NCBI RefSeq assembly: GCF_000724625.1
Contig: NZ_CP007139.1
Span: 1,984,001 to 2,048,000 of the forward strand
Direction of reading: 5' to 3'
DNA length: 64,000 bases
From: Fimbriimonas ginsengisoli Gsoil 348
GTDB taxonomy: Bacteria; Armatimonadota; Fimbriimonadia; Fimbriimonadales; Fimbriimonadaceae
A program made the position numbers and the translations under genes. Shown here one piece after another: positions 24,395 through 31,806 of this stretch (its first letter is position 1; every line of letters starts with the position of its first letter). The notes beneath the pieces are model-generated. The model was not told the origin of the DNA and did not search any database. It saw only the letters and a list, made by a program, of their open reading frames with translations.

Positions 24395-25201
24395 TTACGG
24401 ACCGCTCGCAAGAAACTTCCGCTGAATCTCAAGGGCGTCCCATTCCGATTCACCGGGACCGCCGTTCACCAAGACGTAGGCGCCGGAAAAGCCGACGATC
24501 TTAGTCATGGCCAGACAGAGGAGCGAATCCTCCAAATCGAGTTGGGCCGGAGAAAGGAACTCCAGCTTCGCGTGGCAAGTCTCCGCGCGGGAAACGATTT
24601 TTGGGAGGTCGGTGTACTTGCGCGGCCTCGGCCAGTTGCCCCAGTCGGCGCAGAGACCGACGTGACCTTCTAGCCGGTCCAATATCTCTAGCACGGCTTC
24701 GGGAATATCGGTGAGGGGGAACCAGTTCTCGATTTCGATCCGAACGGGCGAGCTCTTGACGAGGATTTTTAGGCGCTCGATGCTACGTTCCAGCGTTTCG
24801 GCGGTCGCGGTTTGCTTCCCGGCGATGACCCGGGCGTGCTTGGCGCCCAGTTGCTCGGCGGTTTGGAGCCAGCTCGCAATCCATTCGGCGTCTCGCTCGC
24901 CGTGGTCGGGATGAGTGATATCCCCTTCGTCGATCAGCAGCGCGTGCAGCTCCACGCCAGACGAGTCGAGGGCGGCCCGGAATTCGGCGCAGTAGGCGTC
25001 GTCCCGGGTCGGCAGGTGAAAGTGGCAGAGCTGCATTGCTGGGTAGCCGCGCCGCGCAAGCTCGGCGGGAAGATCGAGAAGCGCGACTTGCGGAACTGCG
25101 TGCTGTTCTTGCCCGCGCGGTCCGGTAGAAGGTGAATCGTGAAAGCTTAAGCCAAGCGTCCGGTGAAGCGCCCACGAGGAAACCGCGACGGGATTTTGCA
25201 C
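24395..25201 (-). CDS. TIM-barrel protein, sugar phosphate isomerase/epimerase superfamily
   Basis: Xylose-isomerase-like barrel of 268 residues from the GTG at 25201. Conserved features are YPAMQLCHFHLP (strand 2), LHALLIDEGDITHPD, KHARVIAG, VRIEIENWFP with a metal-ligand Glu, HVGLCADWGNWPRP with the Asp, and ETCHAKLEFL with the His. Members isomerise or epimerise keto-sugars or inositol derivatives, but the exact reaction cannot be read from sequence. The start is uncertain: an ATG at 25258 would add 19 residues, and neither has a ribosome-binding site. Confidence 0.75.
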   Translation of the reverse strand: MQNPVAVSSWALHRTLGLSFHDSPSTGPRGQEQHAVPQVALLDLPAELARRGYPAMQLCHFHLPTRDDAYCAEFRAALDSSGVELHALLIDEGDITHPDHGERDAEWIASWLQTAEQLGAKHARVIAGKQTATAETLERSIERLKILVKSSPVRIEIENWFPLTDIPEAVLEILDRLEGHVGLCADWGNWPRPRKYTDLPKIVSRAETCHAKLEFLSPAQLDLEDSLLCLAMTKIVGFSGAYVLVNGGPGESEWDALEIQRKFLASGP

Positions 25202-25288
25202 CCCACATAAATACCGCAACGAGCGAGAGGCATGCGGAATGGCTGGGTAATCTCGCATTTCGGGCGCTTGTTGGGGCGCTCTCCTCCC

Positions 25289-26329
25289 ATGATTGACAGC
25301 AAGGACCTCCTCGCCGCCGGTGCGGCCGCCGATCTCGTTCCACTGCGGTTCCGCTTGGTGGAGCTACCGCCGCTTCCCGGCGACGATTCGAGCAAGGCGC
25401 TGGCGCTTAACGCCCAAGGGGATTGCGTCGGCGCGAGCTTTCTCAAGGAGATCGGCAATCGGCCCGTGCGCTGGGGGGTTCAGGATCGCCAGGCGAAAAG
25501 CCTCCTCGTGCCGCCTTCTACCACCAACGCCACCGCCCACGGAATCAGCGGGGTTGGCGAAGTGGTCGGCAGCGCGGACGTGGCAGGATCGACCCACCCG
25601 CTTCGGTGGGACCGCGCCGGCAGCTTAACGTTTCTTAGCGAGAGCCCCGAGTCGAACGGATGGGCGTTCGGAGTCAATAACGCCGGCCGAGTCGTCGGAG
25701 ATACGCCGATGAGTCGAAGTCCTCGCGCCGCCGTATGGGAGCGGGATGGTAGCCATTTGATCTTGCCGTTGCCCGAAGGGGCGTTGATGTCCGAAGCGCG
25801 GGCGATCAGCGGTTCCGGGCATGTCATCGGCGACGCATTGTTCGCCGGCAAGACTCGGGCCGTGCGTTGGTTGCCGACGGGCGATACGGTGGTGTTGAAC
25901 CTCCCGCCGGGCTTCGTGGAGAGTGCGGCGATCGGCATCAGCGAGACGCTCGACGTGGTCGGTACGGTACGAGACCCTCAAGATTCGGATACCGCCGCCT
26001 ACTGGCGGACGAACGGCGTTGTGACGGTGCTCGGGTCGTTGAACGGCGACGGCAGCAGTACGGCGTTGGCGGTCAACAGCTTCGGCTGGGTCGTCGGCCG
26101 ATCGACCACGCGGAGCGGGGCACAGTCGCGCGCATTTTTCTGGACGGAAGGAACCGGCATTCTCGACCTGGCGAGTCTGGTGGAGAATGCGCCGGGCGAT
26201 TTTCGGCTTGGCGCAGCTCACGACATCAACGATGCGGGGCAGATCGTCTGCGAGGGAAGCGGTAACGGTTCCGGGCGCGGCTACCTTTTGGAGCCGGTTT
26301 ACCACGTAGAGAAAGGCCGGCCTTACTAG
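25289..26329 (+). CDS. HAF-repeat beta-propeller-like protein
   Basis: 346 residues made of repeats of about 45 residues of the extracellular HAF type: each has a phrase such as SKALALNAQGDCVGASF, NATAHGISGVGEVVGSA, GWAFGVNNAGRVVGD, ARAISGSGHVIGDA, AAIGISETLDVVGTV, STALAVNSFGWVVGRS and AAHDINDAGQIVCEG followed by an (A/P)xxW strand. The family is predicted to be extracellular, but no signal peptide is visible, even from the upstream ATG at 25232. Its function is not known. It overlaps the convergent small membrane gene by 4 nt. Confidence 0.7.
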   Translation: MIDSKDLLAAGAAADLVPLRFRLVELPPLPGDDSSKALALNAQGDCVGASFLKEIGNRPVRWGVQDRQAKSLLVPPSTTNATAHGISGVGEVVGSADVAGSTHPLRWDRAGSLTFLSESPESNGWAFGVNNAGRVVGDTPMSRSPRAAVWERDGSHLILPLPEGALMSEARAISGSGHVIGDALFAGKTRAVRWLPTGDTVVLNLPPGFVESAAIGISETLDVVGTVRDPQDSDTAAYWRTNGVVTVLGSLNGDGSSTALAVNSFGWVVGRSTTRSGAQSRAFFWTEGTGILDLASLVENAPGDFRLGAAHDINDAGQIVCEGSGNGSGRGYLLEPVYHVEKGRPY

Positions 26330-26574
26330 TAGTAGCCGCCCATCTTGAGGAGCCCGCTTGCGATCGAACCGCCTCCGAGGGAGCCGATCACGATCAGCCA
26401 TTTGTTCTCGTGCTCAAAGTCGAACAGCGCATAGTAAAGGAAGTAGCATCCGCAGACGAAGCATAAGACTCCCTTAAGGATCGAGTCTTTGAATGCTTCG
26501 ATCAGCACAATGATCGAGCAGACGATGCTCAGCACGATGGCGATTACCCCGAGGATTAGGAAGACGGCATGCAT
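26326..26574 (-). CDS. Small membrane protein, unknown
   Basis: 82 residues, not recognised. Two or three hydrophobic spans: MHAVFLILGVIAIVLSIVCSIIVLIEAF, then GVLCFVCGCYFLYYALF, and a weaker C-terminal stretch with GSLGGGSIASGLLKMGGYY. It overlaps the upstream nuclease gene by 19 nt and so is probably cotranscribed. Nothing further can be said about its role. Confidence 0.6.
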   Translation of the reverse strand: MHAVFLILGVIAIVLSIVCSIIVLIEAFKDSILKGVLCFVCGCYFLYYALFDFEHENKWLIVIGSLGGGSIASGLLKMGGYY

Positions 26575-27359
26575 GGCGTTGGAGCCATCATATCGTAATT
26601 GATCGAAGCCGTCATCACGGCGTGATCGGAGGGCCACCGGCCGTCAATCTTTTGCTTCACGATTTCGGCGTCCCGGACGTCGGCGGAAGCATCGACCAAG
26701 ATGTAGTCGATCTTTTCGGGGTTGAAAACGTCGGTGAATCCGCCAAAGGTGCCGACGTCCGCGATATCCGGGTGGATGACGCGGTACGTGTCGCGGAAGC
26801 CGGCGTCGAACAGGATCTGAATCGAGGCGCTGTCCTCGTCGGCATTGAAATCGCCGGTGATGAGCACCGGACCGCTCGTAGCCCGGGAGCGTTCCAAGAG
26901 TAGCTGCGAACTCCGTTCCCGGCTGGGTTGCGATTCATGGTCCACATGAACGTTGAAATGAGTAAACGTGTGTCCCCTAACTAGGTCTTCAAACCGGGAC
27001 CATGTACATATTCGGACGCAAACGTTGCCCCAAGTGGCGGAGCCGGGGACGTCCGGAGTATCGGAAAACCAGAAGGTACGGGAGTCGATCGGCCGGAGGC
27101 GGGAGGTTCGATAGAGGATCGCGGCATACTCCCCGTCTCGCTTACCGTCGTCCCGTCCGACGCCGATCAGGCGATACCCCGGGAGGGCGGTTAGGATGTC
27201 GTCTAGCTGAAACGCCAGCGGTTCTTGAAGGCCAGCGAGGTCGAAGTCGAGTTGCCGGAGCATCGCCACCGTCCGGTCGCGCCGGTGCGGCCAGCTATCG
27301 AGTCCGTCGTTTGCGTTGCCGCAGCGGACGTTGTACGAGATGACTTTTAGAATGGACAA
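26556..27359 (-). CDS. Endonuclease/exonuclease/phosphatase-fold hydrolase
   Basis: 267 residues of the DNase I/exonuclease III fold. VISYNVRCGN contains the first metal-binding Asn, DLAGLQEPLAFQLDDI the catalytic Glu, NVHVDH a His, VLITGDFNADEDS the Asp-Asn pair, and GRWPSDHAVMTASI the final SDH catalytic triad. The sequence RTFWFSDTPDVPGSATWG is typical of the group that also includes secreted sphingomyelinase-like and phosphodiesterase enzymes. No signal peptide, so a cytosolic phosphodiesterase is likely. Substrate unknown. Confidence 0.85.
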   Translation of the reverse strand: MSILKVISYNVRCGNANDGLDSWPHRRDRTVAMLRQLDFDLAGLQEPLAFQLDDILTALPGYRLIGVGRDDGKRDGEYAAILYRTSRLRPIDSRTFWFSDTPDVPGSATWGNVCVRICTWSRFEDLVRGHTFTHFNVHVDHESQPSRERSSQLLLERSRATSGPVLITGDFNADEDSASIQILFDAGFRDTYRVIHPDIADVGTFGGFTDVFNPEKIDYILVDASADVRDAEIVKQKIDGRWPSDHAVMTASINYDMMAPTPCMPSS

Positions 27360-27631
27360 TCGACAATTGTAGATTGCGGGTTGCGGCTCGTGTCCACTAG
27401 GTGACTGAACCTTCTCCCGGTATTGTTGGGCTGATGTCGCCGCTTTCAGGGCTCGGAGGTTTCTCGGGCTCTTACCAGGGTTTCGCTTCGCTCACCCTTC
27501 GCTTTGAGATACCGCCCCTTCGGGGCTGGCTCACGATAGGTGTTTGGACGTATCTTCGAACGTTAGGTGATGTGAACCTAATTTGCCCAAGAACATCAGC
27601 GGATACCCATGAAGGCATGCCCTCACGGCGA
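27360..27631. repeat. Gene-free stretch with dispersed repeat sequence
   Basis: Contains CAATTG-type short repeats at the left edge (again at 27940-27975) and, in the middle, a hairpin-rich element with GCCCCTTCGGGGC near 27514-27526. An 80-codon open frame covers it, but its composition follows the repeat and it has no convincing start signal. Confidence 0.5.
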
Positions 27632-27892
27632 CTAACGCTTTGAACTTGGCTTAGTGAGGAACGTCCGCACTTGGCTCACCAGCATTAACACCATGCCGAG
27701 AGTTGCGACGGCAACCCCAATCCACATGACTACGAAAAAGATCGGGGCGAGCCGCGGTGGCTGATCGTTGGGGTTTGCCATGCCCAATGCCATACAGAAA
27801 AACAAGCCCACTGACGCAATAGCAATGCCTACGGTGACGAGGCGACTCATTGGAAACCGTTTATGGAGCTCCTTTAGAGTGGGCATTCTCAT
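27632..27892 (-). CDS. Small two-span membrane protein, unknown
   Basis: 86 residues. Two clear hydrophobic spans (LVTVGIAIASVGLFFCMALGM and IFFVVMWIGVAVATLGMVLMLV) separated by a short Pro/Asn-rich loop, with a basic N-terminal segment (MRMPTLKELHKRFPMSR) and tail (VRTFLTKPSSKR) that put both ends in the cytoplasm. No recognised family. Start chosen at the ATG before the basic segment; a longer frame begins at 27934 in repeat sequence. Confidence 0.55.
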   Translation of the reverse strand: MRMPTLKELHKRFPMSRLVTVGIAIASVGLFFCMALGMANPNDQPPRLAPIFFVVMWIGVAVATLGMVLMLVSQVRTFLTKPSSKR

Positions 27893-27988
27893 CGTCGTTT
27901 GCGCCGGGCCGCGTCGCGGCAGGGGCGAGTCCATGATCCGGCAATTGTCAATCGAAAATAGTCAATTGTCAATTCCCACCTGTCGTCG

Positions 27989-28672
27989 CTAGTGCAGCCA
28001 GGGAGGCCGCATGCGGGGTGGACGCTTTCGGCGTTTTCTGGTTTTGACCATGGCTTCGCCGATTTCTTTGTACATCTTGGTGCGGGCGGCGAGGCCTTTT
28101 ACGAGACCTAGCTTCTGTTCCTTGTGACAATTGCTCACGCCGGGAAGCACGACGCGAAGGACTCGGGCACGGCGGCGGCGGGCCTCGTTGTTGATGGCAT
28201 ATTCGATGCCCAACCTAAGGTCGCTGATGTACGGGATCGCCTCAAAGATCTCGCGCTTTAACGCTCGCTGGCCGCTGAAGTATGGAGTGAACGTGTGGGC
28301 GGCATCGCTCCACACCTTGCCGCCGCGAAAGATGCCGACGCACATATCGCACCGGCGGTCGAGCAAGGGCTGAATGATCCCGTCGACGTGGGCCGGGGTG
28401 AGACCGCCGAGGTCGGCATCTACAAAGGCGACATAGCGAGCCGAGGTGAGCTTTACGCCGGCCGCCATCGCGGCGCCCTTCCCCTGGTTCCCAGGGAGCT
28501 CGAAGACGGTTACGCCGGGCACGGAGCGGGCGACTGCGGCGGTACGGTCGGTGCTGCCGTCGCTGACGACAATGATTTCGGTCGGCAACCTGGCCCCTTT
28601 CACCGCCCGCAGTACAGAGAGGATCCGGTCTTCCTCGTTGAACGCGGGGATGATCACCGCGACCGACTTCAC
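27989..28672 (-). CDS. Family 2 glycosyltransferase
   Basis: GT-A fold inverting glycosyltransferase of about 227 residues. SVAVIIPAFNEEDRILSVL starts the nucleotide-binding fold, IIVVSDGSTDRTA has the first Asp, ELPGNQGKGAAMAAGVKLT follows, and YVAFVDADLGGLTP is the DxD metal/nucleotide-sugar motif. It resembles glucosyl-glycerate and dolichol-phosphate-type enzymes without membrane spans. The basic C-terminus (KTRKRRKRPPRMRPPW) could contact membrane. I prefer the GTG at 28672 because GGTGAGGG precedes it; ATGs at 28687 and 28708 are possible. Confidence 0.85.
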   Translation of the reverse strand: MKSVAVIIPAFNEEDRILSVLRAVKGARLPTEIIVVSDGSTDRTAAVARSVPGVTVFELPGNQGKGAAMAAGVKLTSARYVAFVDADLGGLTPAHVDGIIQPLLDRRCDMCVGIFRGGKVWSDAAHTFTPYFSGQRALKREIFEAIPYISDLRLGIEYAINNEARRRRARVLRVVLPGVSNCHKEQKLGLVKGLAARTKMYKEIGEAMVKTRKRRKRPPRMRPPWLH

Positions 28673-28744
28673 GAGACCCTCACCCATCCAACCATCATCG
28701 TGACGCATCGCGTCCGAAGCTGTCTAGCTGGCAAGCCTGCAAGG

Positions 28745-29815
28745 TTAGAGAAGTCCACGGCCCTCCAGGCGCGCCCGGACGCGGGTTTCGACACGGCTTC
28801 CAAGTTCGTTCCAAGAGGCTCCAAGTCGGGCGCGGGGCCCGGGGCCCGGCTGAATGAAACGGAGATTGCGCAGCTCGCGTTGCGGCTTCCAGCGCCGTTT
28901 GTACCCTTCGTCCCCCCGCATGAAGTCGAAATGGCGCTTCCCCTCTTCGATCGCCCGGCGAATCGACGAGGCGACCAGGAGCGTTCCGGGGGAGACGGCG
29001 CCTTTCTCAGGATCGAAGCCGGCTTGGTAGTAGTAAGCGGTGTCGCCGACGGTCATCGCGTAGATGGCTCCGATCGCCTCGTCGTCGACGTGGAGCACGC
29101 TGAGCCAGAGCCAACCGTTCTCCGCCGCTTTGGTCGCCCACTCCCGGTGGAAGTCGACCGTCTTACCGAGGAAGGCGCCGGGCAAGCGGCGCTTCCGCCA
29201 GCGAGCTCGGTGAAGGTCGAAGAGGACATCGAGGCCGCGGCCGGTCTCCCCCGGCCCAAATGTCTCGATGCGGGCTCGGCCGGATGTGAAAAGGGTTTTG
29301 TCCAACTTCCTTACGTCGTACCGGAGGCTCTTCCCAAGGGTTCCCAGGTAAGCGTCGTACGTGTCGGGAAGGTCGAGAACGAGGCAGGTCGCTTGGACGA
29401 TGGGAACCGATTCGGCCACTCGAGCCAGTTCCTGCGTTTCCCTCACTTGGTGAAGATCGACGAGGTCGACGTCGCGCTGATTCGTGGCCGCCTCGAAGAT
29501 CTCGGCGGACACCGCGGATTCGTAATCGTGACGGGCGATCGGGTGGAGGTAGTCGGAGGGTCCGATCCCCATCGGGCGAAGCGTTCGCCACGGTCCCTGA
29601 CTTCGGACGAGCGGCATGAGCCCAACCAGATCCTGGCCTTCCGTCACGGTGACGAAGCGCGGCTCGCGCCCCGCTCCGAGATGGCGGAACCAGGTTGAGA
29701 GCCATTCGTAAGTCTGAAACGGGGTTGCGGCGGGGGCGCTCCGAACCAGATCCTGCCAGGACTCTCGCAGCTCACCAAACGCTCCGGCTCCGGTCCGGAG
29801 GCTCGTCCTTAGCAT
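28745..29815 (-). CDS. CelD/FemAB-like GNAT acyltransferase
   Basis: 356 residues with two GNAT-like lobes as in the BcsL/CelD group. N-terminal TPFQTYEWLSTWFRHLG, LVGLMPLV and the DLVDLHQVRET segment, then the acceptor lobe with SLRYDVRKLDKTL, LFDLHRARWRKRRLPGAF, VDDEAIGAIYAMTVGDTAYYYQAGFDPEKGAVSPGTLLVASSIRRAIEEG and HFDFMRGDEGYKRRW. Relatives attach acyl groups to polysaccharide or peptidoglycan precursors. It lies beside a glycosyltransferase gene, which fits glycan modification. TATACT sits exactly 6 nt before the ATG. Acceptor unknown. Confidence 0.82.
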   Translation of the reverse strand: MLRTSLRTGAGAFGELRESWQDLVRSAPAATPFQTYEWLSTWFRHLGAGREPRFVTVTEGQDLVGLMPLVRSQGPWRTLRPMGIGPSDYLHPIARHDYESAVSAEIFEAATNQRDVDLVDLHQVRETQELARVAESVPIVQATCLVLDLPDTYDAYLGTLGKSLRYDVRKLDKTLFTSGRARIETFGPGETGRGLDVLFDLHRARWRKRRLPGAFLGKTVDFHREWATKAAENGWLWLSVLHVDDEAIGAIYAMTVGDTAYYYQAGFDPEKGAVSPGTLLVASSIRRAIEEGKRHFDFMRGDEGYKRRWKPQRELRNLRFIQPGPGPRARLGASWNELGSRVETRVRARLEGRGLL

Positions 29816-29821
29816 CGTACA

Positions 29822-29827
29822 AGTATA
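29822..29827 (-). promoter_or_regulatory. -10 hexamer of a probable leaderless promoter
   Basis: TATACT on the minus strand ends 6 nt before the ATG at 29815; the closest match to a consensus -10 among the leaderless candidates. Confidence 0.6.
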
Positions 29828-29880
29828 GACGGCATGCCTCGGGGAGCCGTGGCGAGGGTCTGAGAGAAGTGAGACGCTCC

Positions 29881-29901
29881 GTTGGGCGTTGGGCGTTGGG
29901 C
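29881..29901. repeat. GTTGGGC tandem repeat, three units
   Basis: Three perfect 7-bp units in the intergenic space just before the end of the lipoprotein gene at 29917. Confidence 0.7.
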
Positions 29902-29916
29902 GTTTTTGGCGCGAGA

Positions 29917-30558
29917 TTATTCGAGGATCTCGCAGCTTAGGACGGGATGGAGTTCGATGGCGTTTGGGGCGACTCCGCTCTGGCCGTGTTTGAAATCGAA
30001 GAATCCGACGCCGGTGATTCGAAGGTGGCCTCGTTTACGGCCCCAACTGGTGCGCGGGTGGTAGATGCTATCGAATTTGGCGCGCGCCGCAGTGATCATG
30101 GAGCGGAATGGGCTGGCGTGGGAGACGAAGGTCGGATCGACGAACTCTACGATCATCGTCACGGACGAGCCGTCGTGATCTCGGACCACGACGTGAAAAT
30201 CCTGGTCGTCCGTCTCGAGTTTGTATCGGACCAAGTCCACGTCGAGTGAGTACAGCGTGGTCTCCACCGGATCGAAACGCCGATCCGCGTCGCCGCCATG
30301 TTTGGGAATAAACCCTGGCGGTTCGAGGGAGCGAAGGTGCTCGACGGTCGTCGGGGTTGCGTCGCTCAACGGGATTTTGCCGGCATCCGCGTCGGCTCCG
30401 GTCTTCACCGCCCACCGCTCTTTGTGTTCGAGGAAGTATCGAACCTCCTCGGAGTCTTGGACAACCGGCGGTGAGCCGGTCTTGGCGGCGCATCCGGCGA
30501 GGAAGAGACCGGCAACGAGGCAAGAGGAGCGGAGGAACACAAATGACCGACGTTGCAA
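29917..30558 (-). CDS. Putative lipoprotein of the GVGFFDFxHGQ family
   Basis: About 213 residues. A hydrophobic segment ends in LAGC, a lipobox. The body has TLYSLDVDLVRYKLETDDQDFHVVVRD, SVTMIVEFVDPTF, TAARAKFDSIY and a C-terminal ITGVGFFDFKHGQSGVAPNAIELHPVL. From memory, the last block is shared by many uncharacterised bacterial proteins, so this is a conserved family of unknown function; the buried Asp/His in FFDFKHGQ and the ELHPVL end could be active-site residues. The start is uncertain: TTG 30558 or GTG 30540; the first ATG (30633) would overlap the divergent dehydrogenase gene. Confidence 0.65.
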   Translation of the reverse strand: MQRRSFVFLRSSCLVAGLFLAGCAAKTGSPPVVQDSEEVRYFLEHKERWAVKTGADADAGKIPLSDATPTTVEHLRSLEPPGFIPKHGGDADRRFDPVETTLYSLDVDLVRYKLETDDQDFHVVVRDHDGSSVTMIVEFVDPTFVSHASPFRSMITAARAKFDSIYHPRTSWGRKRGHLRITGVGFFDFKHGQSGVAPNAIELHPVLSCEILE

Positions 30559-30591
30559 ACGAGAGCTACGCTCCCTCGGTAGATCGGAGTT

Positions 30592-31620
30592 ATGCAGCGG
30601 TACGTATTGGGCCAGGCTCCGGGCATCGATCAATTGCGATTAGAGGAGGCGTCCGAAACCGAATTGGGTATGGACGGAGTGCGCGTCGAAATGCGGGCTT
30701 GGTCCCTCAATTACCGAGACCTGATGGTGGTGAAAGGGACGTACGGAGGACGTTATCAGCCGGGGCTGATTCCGCTTTCGGATGGGGTGGGACATGTGAT
30801 CGAGGTGGGATCGACGGTTACCCGGTTTAAGGTCGGCGATCGGGTCGCATCTTGCTTCTTTCGTGACTGGATCGAGGGACCATTGACGCCGGTGAAGGCG
30901 AAAACGGCGCTCGGTGGGGGGGTCCCCGGCGTTCTCGCCGATCGAGTCGTGCTTCCGGAGCATGGGCTGGTCCACGTGCCAGAGAGCCTTAGCGACCTAG
31001 AGGCGGCAACTCTGCCCTGTGCGGGCGTGACCGCCTGGAACGCGCTTATCGACACCGCGGTTCTTCGTCCGGGCCAGACGGTTCTCCTGCAAGGCACGGG
31101 CGGCGTTTCGATGCAGGCGCTCGGCATTGCCAAAGCGGCGGGCGCTCGAGTGATGATCACGTCTTCTAGTAATGAGAAGTTGGAGCGGGCGAAGCAACTG
31201 GGCGCGGAGGCTACGGTGAACTATCGCGAGCAGCCCGAGTGGGACCGCGCGGCTTACGAGTGGACGGGAGGGAGAGGGGTGGATGTGGTGGTTGAGGTCG
31301 GCGGGGCCGATACCCTACCTAAGTCGTTACGGTCGCTAACATACGGAGGGAATATCGCGGTGATCGGGGTGCTCACGGGGGCAAATCCGGAGATGCCGCT
31401 TCCGTATCTCTTTTCGAAGAACGCGCGCATGACCGGCATCTATGTCGGGTCCCGGCTGCAATTCGAGGCGATGAACCGCGCCATCGAGCAGAACAAGATC
31501 CGGCCGGTGATCGATCGGGTGTTCGAATTTGAAGAAGCGGCGGACGCGTTTCGACATATGGAGAGTGGATCGCACTTTGGAAAAATCGTGATTTCTAGAA
31601 AAGGGCCCGAAGCCAAGTAG
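30592..31620 (+). CDS. NAD(P)-dependent medium-chain dehydrogenase, quinone-oxidoreductase-like
   Basis: 342 residues of the MDR superfamily. The N-terminal GroES-like domain has WSLNYRDLMVVKGTYGG and GVGHVIEVGSTVTRFKVGDRVASC; the Rossmann domain has TVLLQGTGGVSMQALGIAKAAGARVMITSSSNEKLERAKQLGA, where GTGGVS is the cofactor-binding loop. The Cys cluster for structural zinc is absent and the catalytic zinc ligands are not conserved (Cys is replaced by Asn in WSLNYRD), so this is a zinc-free NADPH:quinone/enone reductase type. Substrate unknown. Confidence 0.85.
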   Translation: MQRYVLGQAPGIDQLRLEEASETELGMDGVRVEMRAWSLNYRDLMVVKGTYGGRYQPGLIPLSDGVGHVIEVGSTVTRFKVGDRVASCFFRDWIEGPLTPVKAKTALGGGVPGVLADRVVLPEHGLVHVPESLSDLEAATLPCAGVTAWNALIDTAVLRPGQTVLLQGTGGVSMQALGIAKAAGARVMITSSSNEKLERAKQLGAEATVNYREQPEWDRAAYEWTGGRGVDVVVEVGGADTLPKSLRSLTYGGNIAVIGVLTGANPEMPLPYLFSKNARMTGIYVGSRLQFEAMNRAIEQNKIRPVIDRVFEFEEAADAFRHMESGSHFGKIVISRKGPEAK

Positions 31621-31806
31621 TTTTTGGTTAATTGCGGGAACTGTGCGGCGGCGAACTCCGTACGCAACGCTCCTTGGAATTTATGCGAAGGCGTGTTATC
31701 TTGGATATGTTAATTGCGATGCCACTTCCTGCCGGGTGGGCCGACAAAGTTGTTCGGCCCGTCGGCATGAACCGATTCCCGCAAAGAGCGCCATAATAGT
31801 TGTCTG

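Noticed and set aside
27401-27643. 80-codon open frame in the gap after the nuclease gene
   Set aside because: Sequence is that of a dispersed hairpin repeat; no conserved protein features.
28295-29698. 467-codon open frame antisense to the glycosyltransferase and CelD-like genes
   Set aside because: Spans two well-supported genes on the minus strand; product has no family features.
31738-31760. Hairpin GGGCCGACAA...TTGTTCGGCCC as a terminator after the dehydrogenase gene
   Set aside because: It has a bulge and no T-tract and lies 120 nt after the stop; too weak to list as a terminator.
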